Source: a virus. From it: DNA of 22,526 bases. How positions within the stretch are numbered: position 1 is the first letter of the stretch; each line of letters starts with the position of its first letter. Location of the stretch: the IMG/VR virus record IMGVR_UViG_3300029309_000231, positions 1 through 22,526 of that record; one strand, given 5' to 3'. The notes below the pieces were generated by a model. That model saw only the letters and a program-made list of their open reading frames with translations. It had not been told where the DNA came from and searched no databases. Below, piece after piece: positions 14,931-21,525 of the stretch. Made by a program: the position numbers and the translations under genes.

Positions 14931-16571
14931 ATGGCTAATGTCATCAAAAATAAAAGAGGTACAACAAAACCTAGTGCATCTGATTTAGTTGTTGGAGAAA
15001 TAGCAGTTAAAACAGATGACGCAAAATTATATATTGAAAATGATTCTGGATATGTTTTTGAAGTAGGTGAAACACTTGGTACTTATAGTAGTACAACGAT
15101 TACATATACAGTTACAGTCGCAACAAAAACAGCAGCTCATAGATATTACGGAACTGGATCTACACAAGGATATTTAATAAATGGTATTTTTTCTCCATTT
15201 TTATCTTTAGTGCCAGGTAATACCTATAAATTTGATCAGTCAGATAGTAGTAATAGTGGACATCCTTTTCGTTTTTATCTTGAAGCTGATAAAACTACAG
15301 CTTATACAACAAATGTAACTACTAACGGAACAGCAGGTTCTAGTGGTGCTTATACGCAAATTGTCGTAACAGATTCAACACCAATTATCTTGCATTACCA
15401 ATGCTCTGCTCATGGTTATATGGGAAATAGTGTCGCATCTAATAGTAATGCAATATTAACAGCAACAACTCAATCTACAAGTGATAATTCTACAAAAATT
15501 GCTACAACAGCTTTTACTCAGTCCGCAATAGGTAACGCAACCATATCAGGTTCACAAATTTCAACAAATGCTATAACCACAGCCAAAATAGCTGACTCAA
15601 CTGGATCATCTGATGGGATAACAACAGCCAAAATAGCCGATGATGCAGTCACTTATGCCAAAATCCAGAATGTATCCGCTACTGACAGATTATTAGGTAG
15701 AGATTCATCTGGTGCAGGTGTTGTAGAAGAGATAGCTCCAAGTGCAGTAAGAACAATGCTTGGACTTGCTGCTTCTGCAACCACAGATACAACTAATGCA
15801 GCTAATATTTCATCTGGAACTATACCTACAGCTAGGTTAGGATCAGGAACAGCTAGTTCGTCTACATTTTTAAGAGGAGATTCAACATTTCAGACAATAA
15901 ATACTGACTTAGTAAATGACACATCGCCACAGCTAGGCGGTCTTTTAGACACAAATGGTTCAAATATTAAATTTGCTGATAGTTCTGGTGCAACAGTTAA
16001 TAGAGCAGTATTCGGAACTGGTGATGATTTACAAATTTATCATTCTGGGAATAATAATGTTATAGATTCAAACAATAGTTGGTTAAATATAACCTCAGAT
16101 GGAGGTGTAGCGATAAGGCATGAAGTTCAAGCTGATGGATCAGATGGCGAAAATATGGCGATGTTCCACCCTGATGGAGCAGTAGAGCTATATTACGACA
16201 ATTCTAAAAAGCTGGAAACAGTAACAGGGGGCGTTAATATTACAGGTGCTTTAGTAGCATCAGGTGATGTAACTGCATTTTCTGATTTAAGATTAAAAAC
16301 TGATATTCATACAATTAAAGATGCTTTAGATATTGTTAGCAATTTAAGAGGTGTTGCTTATAAATGGCTTAATAATGGCAAAAGTAGTATTGGTGTTATT
16401 GCACAAGAAGTTGAACAAGTTATACCTGAGATAGTAACAACTAATAAAGACTTGATATTTGATGGAGCTAAAGACGTTAAATCAATTGATTATGGAAAAA
16501 TTGTAAGTGTTCTTATAAATGCAGTAAATGAATTGAAAGCAGAATTAGATGAAATGAAAGGAGTTTTATAA
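14931..16571 (+). CDS. Tail fibre with cupredoxin-like domain and C-terminal S74 autochaperone
   Basis: A 546-residue fibre behind an AGGAG site. Residues 1-48 repeat the anchor type of the fibre before it (VIKNKRGTTKPSASDLVVGEIAVKTDDAKLYI). Residues about 58-170 resemble a cupredoxin: His111 in SGHPFRF, then Cys158, His161 and Met164 in CSAHGYMG. Residues 175-440 are typical shaft sequence (ITTAKIADDAVTYAKI; DDLQIYHSGNNNVI; GAVELYYDNSKKLET). From about 450 (FSDLRLKTDI...GVIAQEVEQVIPEI) it carries a peptidase_S74 intramolecular chaperone, which helps the trimer fold and then usually cuts itself off at the Ser-Asp step (S451-D452). The last residues are a coiled coil. The stop shares a base with the next ATG. 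Confidence 0.88.
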   Translation: MANVIKNKRGTTKPSASDLVVGEIAVKTDDAKLYIENDSGYVFEVGETLGTYSSTTITYTVTVATKTAAHRYYGTGSTQGYLINGIFSPFLSLVPGNTYKFDQSDSSNSGHPFRFYLEADKTTAYTTNVTTNGTAGSSGAYTQIVVTDSTPIILHYQCSAHGYMGNSVASNSNAILTATTQSTSDNSTKIATTAFTQSAIGNATISGSQISTNAITTAKIADSTGSSDGITTAKIADDAVTYAKIQNVSATDRLLGRDSSGAGVVEEIAPSAVRTMLGLAASATTDTTNAANISSGTIPTARLGSGTASSSTFLRGDSTFQTINTDLVNDTSPQLGGLLDTNGSNIKFADSSGATVNRAVFGTGDDLQIYHSGNNNVIDSNNSWLNITSDGGVAIRHEVQADGSDGENMAMFHPDGAVELYYDNSKKLETVTGGVNITGALVASGDVTAFSDLRLKTDIHTIKDALDIVSNLRGVAYKWLNNGKSSIGVIAQEVEQVIPEIVTTNKDLIFDGAKDVKSIDYGKIVSVLINAVNELKAELDEMKGVL

Positions 16572-17821
16572 TGCCTTGCCCTGCTAGTGGAACTATTAAG
16601 ATACAAGACATAGTAGATGAGTTTGGAGGTTCAGCACCACATTCATTATCAGAATATTATAGAAACGGTGGTGAAATACCAGGAAATAATACAAATGTTC
16701 CTGAGTCTGGACAAATATCATTAACTGATTTTTATAGTGCAGTTAATGAAATACAGCATACTCATAGTGATGGAGATACTCATGCTAATTATTCGACAAT
16801 TTTTGGCAGCAATTATGCTTCAGCAGTTCCGAAAAGAGTTATTGTCCCTAGTGGAGTAACAGTTGGAGGCACAACAACACACGCTATGCTTTTACCTTCT
16901 GGTATGGGCGGCACAATAGTTTTTGATATTACTGGAAATGTACATGGATATGCAGGTTCAGCTAATGGAGGTAATGGTGGAAATGCTATTCATTGTGTAC
17001 AAACAAGTAATGTAACGATAAATATAAATTCTGGAGGGGCTGTAAAAGCTGGAGGTGGAGGTGGTGGACAAGGTGGATCGGGAGGAACAGGAGGAGCTGG
17101 AGGAACAGGAGGAGCTGGAGGTAACAGTAGAAGTGCTTATAATTCTGCTATCGCAGGTTTAGGTAGATACAATAATTATTATGGTGTGCCTGGTACAGGA
17201 TGTTGTGAGTATGCAGACCTAAGTTATTTTCCTACAATTCCAGCTAGTTGTTGTACTTGTAGTAACTCGCCTGCTGCTTCTAATTTTGGATATATTGGTA
17301 ATACTTTTTGTGCGTTTCAAGGTAATAATACTTGCACTTATTTCGCACGTTGTTATTCTTACAACTATACAAATGGTGGAGCTGGAGGTTCAGGAGGTTC
17401 AGGAGGTTCAGGGGGTTCGGGTGGTTCGGGTGGAATAGGTCAAGGTTACAATCAATCTGCGGCTTCTGGGTCGGCAGGTTCTAGTGGATCGGCAGGTTCT
17501 TCTGGATCTTCTGGATCAAGTTCTTCAGCAGGTAATGGTGGTACAGGCGGTAGCGGAGGTCAAGGAGGGACTGGTGGAACTGGTGGAACTGGAGGGTCGT
17601 TTGGCTCATCAGGAAATCAAGGGGCTACAGGTAATCAGGGAGCTACAGGTAATACAGGGAGTAGTGGTAGTAATGGTAACTACCAAAATGGAGCAAGCGG
17701 TAACGCAGGGTCTTCTGGATCAGCAGGTTCATCTGGTGCAGCAGGTGGACAAGCAGGCTATTATATATTTAACAGATCATCAATCACTTTAAACAATTCA
17801 GGCACCGTAGCAGGTCAGTAA
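16571..17821 (+). CDS. Glycine-rich adhesin-like tail protein with an eight-cysteine insertion
   Basis: A 416-residue protein behind a strong AAAGGAG site. Residues 8-58 (IKIQDIVDEFGGSAPHSLSEYYRNGG...GQISLTDFY) form an N-terminal module common in marine phage tail proteins. A beta region follows, ending SNVTININSGGAVKAG. Residues 161-184 and 269-395 are almost pure Gly/Ser/Thr/Ala with GGT, GGS and GAT triplets, as in polyglycine-helix adhesins such as gp38 of T-even-like phages. Between them (185-268) is a loop with Cys211, 212, 227, 228, 230, 247, 255 and 261 plus many Tyr and Asn. It closes with AGYYIFNRSSITLNNSGTV. It is likely the tip that touches the receptor. The +1 frame is also open over 17484-17792, but only because of the repeats. 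Confidence 0.72.
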   Translation: MPCPASGTIKIQDIVDEFGGSAPHSLSEYYRNGGEIPGNNTNVPESGQISLTDFYSAVNEIQHTHSDGDTHANYSTIFGSNYASAVPKRVIVPSGVTVGGTTTHAMLLPSGMGGTIVFDITGNVHGYAGSANGGNGGNAIHCVQTSNVTININSGGAVKAGGGGGGQGGSGGTGGAGGTGGAGGNSRSAYNSAIAGLGRYNNYYGVPGTGCCEYADLSYFPTIPASCCTCSNSPAASNFGYIGNTFCAFQGNNTCTYFARCYSYNYTNGGAGGSGGSGGSGGSGGSGGIGQGYNQSAASGSAGSSGSAGSSGSSGSSSSAGNGGTGGSGGQGGTGGTGGTGGSFGSSGNQGATGNQGATGNTGSSGSNGNYQNGASGNAGSSGSAGSSGAAGGQAGYYIFNRSSITLNNSGTVAGQ

Positions 17822-17824
17822 TTT

Positions 17825-18250
17825 ATGGCAGAACCAAAAGCAACAATAAAAGAAATTACAGCAAATTCAATAGCAGTTGAATTTGAAGATGGGTCAGTAG
17901 CTTTAGTTCCTACTAATAAAAATCAAACAAAAGAAGATTTGATAGCTACAATTTTTCAATTTTATAATCCTATAAAAGCGTGGGATAAAGTTGAAGATAT
18001 ACCTCTTAGTGAGGGAGAGGAAATTCAACGAGCTGTTACAGAAACAGATAATACAGAGCTTGACTATAGGGCAGCAAGAAGAGCCTTATATCCTAGTTTT
18101 GGAGATCAATTTGATGCACAGTATTGGGCAGATCTTGGTGATGATACAGAGTTAAAAAATATTCGTGCAAAAATAAAATTAGTTAAAGATACAGTTACAA
18201 AAGATAAAACTTATAAACAAAGTGAAATAAATGAGCTTTTGAAACAATAA
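17825..18250 (+). CDS. XkdW-like or tail-fibre-assembly-like small protein
   Basis: A 141-residue protein beginning three bases after the adhesin stop. The first 70 residues (ATIKEITANSIAVEFEDGSVALVP, then a helical DLIATIFQFY) look like a small beta domain. The C-terminal half has YRAARRALYPSFGDQFDAQYWADLGD, a version of the 'YPsigDQLDalyh...gd' motif found in XkdW-type and other proteins encoded at the end of fibre operons, then a helix ending KLVKDTVTKDK. Such proteins may help fibre assembly or attach to the baseplate; no enzyme motif is visible. It is separated by only three bases from the ParB-like gene that follows. Confidence 0.6.
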   Translation: MAEPKATIKEITANSIAVEFEDGSVALVPTNKNQTKEDLIATIFQFYNPIKAWDKVEDIPLSEGEEIQRAVTETDNTELDYRAARRALYPSFGDQFDAQYWADLGDDTELKNIRAKIKLVKDTVTKDKTYKQSEINELLKQ

Positions 18251-18253
18251 TAA

Positions 18254-18655
18254 ATGGGTTTACCTCAATTTTTGTACAATCCATTTACTGATGAATCTCC
18301 TTTATATAGAACTTCAGAAGTATTTGAAAAAGTATCAGCAAATACTTTGCAATTAGTAATGTTCAAAGATATTCATTTTGGTACACAATATAAACAAGAA
18401 GAATTTGCACCTATTTCTAAAAATAGAATTTTAGGAGCAGATATTAGATACCCTCCTATAATTTATAAAGCAACAAAAGAAAAATATAAACCAAAATATT
18501 GTGTTTATGATGGAAGACATAGATTACATAGACTGCAACAAGAGGGTAAAACTTCAACTGTTTGTTTTATCTTAAAACCTACTATTTTTGAGAAAATAAG
18601 ATCAATTCCTAACCCTTATTATCAAGGTAATTTATGTATTGGTTGTGGTGAATGA
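18254..18655 (+). CDS. ParB/sulfiredoxin-fold protein
   Basis: A 133-residue protein. Residues 63-107 carry the ParB/Srx signature: DIRYPPIIYK strand, a lysine-rich turn, then CVYDGRHRLHRLQQEGKT (DGRHR at 86-90) and strand VCFIL. The fold serves as a DNA-binding CTPase, nuclease, phosphotransferase or sulfiredoxin-type enzyme. This copy has no helix-turn-helix DNA-binding domain and lacks the ParB-CTPase length, so partition is unlikely. It ends with CIGCGE, a CxxC that could bind a metal. Its stop overlaps the oxygenase start (ATGA at 18652-18655), so the two are probably made together. The substrate is unknown. Confidence 0.7.
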   Translation: MGLPQFLYNPFTDESPLYRTSEVFEKVSANTLQLVMFKDIHFGTQYKQEEFAPISKNRILGADIRYPPIIYKATKEKYKPKYCVYDGRHRLHRLQQEGKTSTVCFILKPTIFEKIRSIPNPYYQGNLCIGCGE

Positions 18656-19248
18656 AAAGTGTAAAAGTAATTGATGAATTTTTGCCAAGAGAAATTTTTA
18701 TACCTCATGCAAATGGTTTGATGCAACAATCTATTTATGCACCTATTAATTTTACTATTGATACAGAAAAAGAAAGAGATGGGTCAATAGTTAATTTTGG
18801 CGAATTATTATATCCAGAAGCTCCAAAATTTAATTTTCAATTCCAAGCTGTTTTATATAGGCATAGAAATGATAAAGCAGTAATATCTGATGTTTGGTTT
18901 GATTTAAAACTTTTTTTTGATGAATTAAAAAAGAAATTACAGATTAATCAACTTAAAGTTGCAAGAATAAATTGTAATACTGTTGCTGATAAACAATATG
19001 AGGGAGAATATCATACAGATTACGACATATCAATACAACAAGATATGCCATTTTTCTTTACTGCAATTTTATATTTTAACTCTAACAATGGTGGTACACG
19101 TTTTGAAAATGGTCAATTTGTACAAAGTAAAGCCAATAGATGTGTTATTTTTCCTACTGAAATGAAACATTGCACAGTATGGCAGACAGATGCCAAAATG
19201 AGATTTGTATTAAATCTAAATTATTTTGTTGATAATTTTGATGATTAA
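18652..19248 (+). CDS. 2-oxoglutarate/Fe(II)-dependent oxygenase
   Basis: A 198-residue protein of the prolyl-4-hydroxylase-like dioxygenase superfamily. Iron ligands are visible as His121-x-Asp123 in YHTDYD and His173 in MKHCTV; Arg184 in AKMRFVLNLNYF is placed to hold the 2-oxoglutarate tail carboxylate. The strand FTAILYFNSNNGGTRFENG and the FPTEMKHCTVWQTD turn are typical of the double-stranded beta-helix. The enzyme would hydroxylate an unknown substrate (protein side chain, DNA base, or metabolite) using iron, O2 and 2-oxoglutarate. Enzymes of this type are common in cyanophage genomes, though mostly unassigned. It overlaps the ParB-fold gene by four bases. Confidence 0.82.
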   Translation: MKSVKVIDEFLPREIFIPHANGLMQQSIYAPINFTIDTEKERDGSIVNFGELLYPEAPKFNFQFQAVLYRHRNDKAVISDVWFDLKLFFDELKKKLQINQLKVARINCNTVADKQYEGEYHTDYDISIQQDMPFFFTAILYFNSNNGGTRFENGQFVQSKANRCVIFPTEMKHCTVWQTDAKMRFVLNLNYFVDNFDD

Positions 19249-19267
19249 TTAAAATAAAAATAAAACT

Positions 19268-19492
19268 ATGATTAATTCACTTGATTTATTAATTAAACAA
19301 TACGAAAAGCAACTATTAGAAGTTCAAAAACAAAAAGAAGAAGCTAAACGAGCATATGATATTGCTTGTAAAAATGAAGACAGGTATCAAGGTGCAATTA
19401 TAGGAGTAAAAGATGCACAGGCACAATTATTATCTACAAAATCACAGGAAGAAGAATTAAAACCTTCTGATGCAAAGAAAGCAAAAAATTAA
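19268..19492 (+). CDS. Short coiled-coil protein, unknown function
   Basis: A 74-residue, highly charged protein, nearly all helical: MINSLDLLIKQYEKQLLEVQKQKEEAKRAYDIACKNEDRY has heptad spacing of Leu, Tyr and Val, then a QGAIIGVKDAQAQLL helix and a disordered Lys/Glu tail. It lies 19 bases after the oxygenase and has no recognisable ribosome-binding site in its A-rich leader. Small coiled-coil proteins of this kind occur near lysis or structural genes in phages. It has no signal peptide or membrane segment. The function is not recognised. Confidence 0.6.
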   Translation: MINSLDLLIKQYEKQLLEVQKQKEEAKRAYDIACKNEDRYQGAIIGVKDAQAQLLSTKSQEEELKPSDAKKAKN

Positions 19493-19587
19493 CGCTTAGA
19501 TTCCTGCATCTGCCTTGTCATTAAACTCATAGTGACGTAAAGAGGGCTGATTGCTACTATAAGAAGCAGAACCACTAAACTCATCAT
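19489..19587 (-). CDS. Candidate 32-residue single-span membrane protein on the minus strand
   Basis: In the gene-free stretch 19493-19618 the minus strand has an ATG at 19585-19587 and a stop at 19489-19491. The product starts MMSLVVLLLIVAISPLYVTM and ends TRQMQESKR: one clean hydrophobic segment and a short basic tail, as expected for a small inner-membrane protein. The frame converges on the coiled-coil gene (three-base overlap). There is no clear ribosome-binding site upstream of the ATG. It may be chance in AT-rich sequence, but the long hydrophobic run with a positively charged end is suggestive. Confidence 0.35.
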   Translation of the reverse strand: MMSLVVLLLIVAISPLYVTMSLMTRQMQESKR

Positions 19588-19618
19588 TGAGCAAGCTCGT
19601 ATTATCTGGTATTTTATC
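19493..19618. other. Gene-poor gap on the plus strand
   Basis: Between the coiled-coil gene and the small membrane gene lie 126 bases with no plus-strand gene. The only frame of interest is the minus-strand hydrophobic ORF listed separately. TATAAG at 19559-19564 could be a -10 box for the plus strand, but the GTGACG upstream sits about 20 bases away, more than the optimum, so I do not call a promoter. No tRNA, hairpin terminator or repeat is visible. Confidence 0.4.
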
Positions 19619-19849
19619 ATGTTTCAAAAGATAGCTAATGTTTTAAGTATTGTCTCTTTTGTTATGGTCACATCTATTTTAGGTGGTGGCTACTTCGGTT
19701 ATAAGTATGTAACATCTGAGCAATTTAAAGCAAAGATAATGAATCAAGTATTAGGTGAAGTAAAAGGTTTATTGCCTAATGTGATGGATAAAGCACTTCC
19801 AAAAACAACAGGGGAATCAATAGCTATACCTAAAAAACTTGGACTATAA
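19619..19849 (+). CDS. Small membrane protein, one N-terminal transmembrane segment
   Basis: A 76-residue protein: residues 1-30 (MFQKIANVLSIVSFVMVTSILGGGYFGYKYV) make one hydrophobic helix, followed by a TSEQFKAKIMNQVLGEVKGLLPNVM amphipathic helix and a short tail (SIAIPKKLGL). The pattern FQKIANVLSI-hydrophobic-GYKYVTSEQFK...KALPKTTG is one I recall as a frequent hypothetical protein in marine cyanophages, always near a proline-rich partner like the gene after it, but I cannot verify this here. The N-terminal helix suggests a membrane anchor with the rest on one face. It abuts the next gene. Confidence 0.68.
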   Translation: MFQKIANVLSIVSFVMVTSILGGGYFGYKYVTSEQFKAKIMNQVLGEVKGLLPNVMDKALPKTTGESIAIPKKLGL

Positions 19850-20470
19850 TTGGAAATACCAGAAATAATTATTCCAGAAGTAAGTATTCCAAATATTCAT
19901 ATTCCATATACTTTCTCACCTAGTTATGAACACTCAAATATTGAGGTAATAGGTTGTAAATATTATCACAGAGATACAAAAAATACAGGTAATAGAAACT
20001 TGCTTATAGATGATCCTAGAGGAGTTGTTTCAGATTGTCCTTTTCCTAGTTTTATTCCTCTTCAGTATGTCCCAGATCAGCTAATAATTGTTGAAGAAGT
20101 TGCACCAGTAAATAAAGAACCTGATAAATTACCAGAAGGAAAACCACCTAAAGCTGAAATACCAAAAGAAGAAAAAAAAGAAGATGATTATAAACCTTGT
20201 CCTGATAAGAATGATCGCAGAATTGGTGAATATACTTCAGAAGCTCGCATTGAGCGTATAAAATCATATAAAAGAGGTTCTGATGGCGAATGTATCACCG
20301 AATACGAATCAGTTACGTTTGTTGATTCCTTTCTTCCTTCTCCTAGTGCTGCTCTTAACGTGGCTACAATTAGCCTTATCGCTGCGACATCTCCTCTTAT
20401 ACTCAATGCTATAAAGCCATTGGTTAAAAATTTAGTAAAAAAATTAACTAAGCAAAAAGAAAAAAAGTAA
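19850..20470 (+). CDS. Proline-rich protein with C-terminal hydrophobic segment, TTG start
   Basis: A 206-residue protein beginning with TTG at 19850, immediately after the TAA of the small membrane gene, so translation is probably coupled. Residues 1-22 repeat isoleucine-proline-glutamate (EIPEIIIPEVSIPNIHIP), as in an extended proline-rich strand. Then GCKYYHRDTKNTGNRNLLIDDPRGVVSDCPFPSF forms a conserved core, and a Pro/Lys/Glu linker follows (about 95-120). A second domain contains CPDKNDRRIGEYTSEARIERIKSYKRG and ECITEYESVTF. Residues about 168-190 (LNVATISLIAATSPLILNAI) are hydrophobic, with a basic tail. It may be an envelope-spanning partner of the gene upstream. No named family is recognised. 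Confidence 0.65.
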   Translation: MEIPEIIIPEVSIPNIHIPYTFSPSYEHSNIEVIGCKYYHRDTKNTGNRNLLIDDPRGVVSDCPFPSFIPLQYVPDQLIIVEEVAPVNKEPDKLPEGKPPKAEIPKEEKKEDDYKPCPDKNDRRIGEYTSEARIERIKSYKRGSDGECITEYESVTFVDSFLPSPSAALNVATISLIAATSPLILNAIKPLVKNLVKKLTKQKEKK

Positions 20471-20479
20471 AATAATTTA

Positions 20480-20511
20480 GGGCAAGAAAAACATGGTTCG
20501 TTGACTTGCCC
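20480..20511. terminator. Hairpin between converging genes, probable bidirectional terminator
   Basis: GGGCAAG at 20480-20486 pairs perfectly with CTTGCCC at 20505-20511 across an 18-base loop. On the plus strand a T-rich run (ATTATTTTG) follows, and on the minus strand the equivalent run is the A-rich sequence before 20480. The hairpin fills the 42-base gap between the stop at 20470 (plus) and the stop at 20513 (minus), the expected place for a shared terminator. The loop is longer than usual, so strength is uncertain. Confidence 0.65.
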
Positions 20512-20512
20512 A

Positions 20513-21226
20513 TTATTTTGTCTTGATTTCGTGCGTATGTGGTATAACTTGATTTGGTGGTACTGTTACTTTTATCCCTTCACAAATCTCTGCATATTTT
20601 CCAGTAAAGGTTACTCCTAGTTTCGCTTGCTTTGCACAGACCTCTAAACGAAAGAGTGCCATCTCCAATGCCTGTTTCTGGTATAGCAATTCTTGGTTTT
20701 TAATATTTACTTCTGTAGCCTTAAGACATAAATCAGGTGCTTTACCTAAAGGAATACTGATCTGTGCTGAGATCCCATAGTTCAAGTTATAATTATCTTT
20801 TTCAAATCTTGGTGTCTCCTGTACATACTTAATCGCTCCAGTATCTTCATCGTAAATATTTTGTCTAGTTACAGTTTCTTTTGGTCTATTAAATGACCAC
20901 GCATCTGTCACATAAGGAGTAATCGTTAGACTTGGAGAAGAACAGACAATACCTTGTGACATCCTAAATTGTGGAGTGCTTTGCGGAGCAATCATAGTCG
21001 CATTATTATTTACTGTTCCTTGTGCATTAGAGCTAGGACTTGCAACCGTAGTATTAGCCAAAACCTTTGTAGGGCAAAGGATTAGAGCTATTGCCCAAAT
21101 GTAGTTTCTACGGTTGTTGTGGTGGTTGTATTTATAGTGCGATTTATTTGGGTAATGGTGTCGATGCCTGGTGTCATTACTGTCTCTACCAAACTGAATG
21201 GCTGAGACTCGTTTACGATCTTCCAT
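20513..21226 (-). CDS. Exported or membrane-anchored cysteine-containing protein, start uncertain
   Basis: The reading frame from ATG 21226 gives 237 residues. A signal-like hydrophobic run (RRNYIWAIALILCPTKVLA) occurs only at residues 39-57, after a His/Arg-rich stretch that overlaps the previous gene for 139 bases, so the true start may be later. No ATG, GTG or TTG exists in frame nearer the signal; only rare codons do, ATT at 21098-21100 or ATA at 21089-21091. After the signal the protein has a Ser/Thr/Asn-rich spacer, a beta segment (SLTITPYVTDAW; YGISAQISIPLG) and a helical C-terminal part with three cysteines (DLC, EVC, EIC), plus one earlier (GIVC). It resembles, from memory, exported hypothetical proteins of marine cyanophages. 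No function is known. Confidence 0.6.
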   Translation of the reverse strand: MEDRKRVSAIQFGRDSNDTRHRHHYPNKSHYKYNHHNNRRNYIWAIALILCPTKVLANTTVASPSSNAQGTVNNNATMIAPQSTPQFRMSQGIVCSSPSLTITPYVTDAWSFNRPKETVTRQNIYDEDTGAIKYVQETPRFEKDNYNLNYGISAQISIPLGKAPDLCLKATEVNIKNQELLYQKQALEMALFRLEVCAKQAKLGVTFTGKYAEICEGIKVTVPPNQVIPHTHEIKTK

Positions 21227-21525
21227 CTAGGCATACCCTCCAAGGTAGGACTTGTATAAGAAAAATTAATTCCATTTACTGTTTGTGTAGCTTCTGCTGT
21301 TGGTATTGCATTAATATATCCATTTACATCAGCACTTTCAATGTTAGTGCCACTAACACCAACTGAATACCCTGTCCTATACTGATAGCTCGTAATAGAT
21401 TCCGTTATGACTGATTGAGAAGTGCTGTTTGTCGAGGAACTACCTGTCCTGAAGGTTGGGACGACAGGATTTGCAAGGGTTTTGACAGGAAATAATATAA
21501 AAAATAGCAGCCAAAATTTAATCAA
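21088..21525 (-). CDS. Small exported protein with signal peptide, TTG start
   Basis: I choose TTG at 21523-21525 over the ATG at 21561. TTG overlaps the upstream stop in the sequence TTGA, and it puts the signal peptide MIKFWLLFFILFPVKTLA right at the N terminus, cleaved before NPVVP. The 145-residue protein is then about 127 mature residues rich in Ser, Thr, Asn and Tyr, with segments SYQYRTGYSVGVSGTNIESADVNG, FSYTSPTLEG and a threonine-rich end (INRTINTTTTTTVETTFG). It looks like a secreted or periplasmic beta-rich protein. Its signal end (FPVKTLAN) resembles that of the next gene (CPTKVLAN). Neighbours upstream and downstream overlap it, so the group is one operon. No function is recognised. 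Confidence 0.65.
   Translation of the reverse strand: MIKFWLLFFILFPVKTLANPVVPTFRTGSSSTNSTSQSVITESITSYQYRTGYSVGVSGTNIESADVNGYINAIPTAEATQTVNGINFSYTSPTLEGMPRWKIVNESQPFSLVETVMTPGIDTITQINRTINTTTTTTVETTFGQ

Noticed and set aside
17484-17792. A 102-codon plus-strand frame inside the glycine-rich adhesin
   Set aside because: It is a shifted reading of GGT/GGA-type repeats; the product is low-complexity Val/Leu/Gln and the main frame has a conserved N-terminal module.
21091-21366. A plus-strand 91-codon frame opposite the exported proteins
   Set aside because: It lies antisense to two genes with signal peptides, has no ribosome-binding site, and its composition is unlike a normal protein (many Cys and Tyr from reversed codons).
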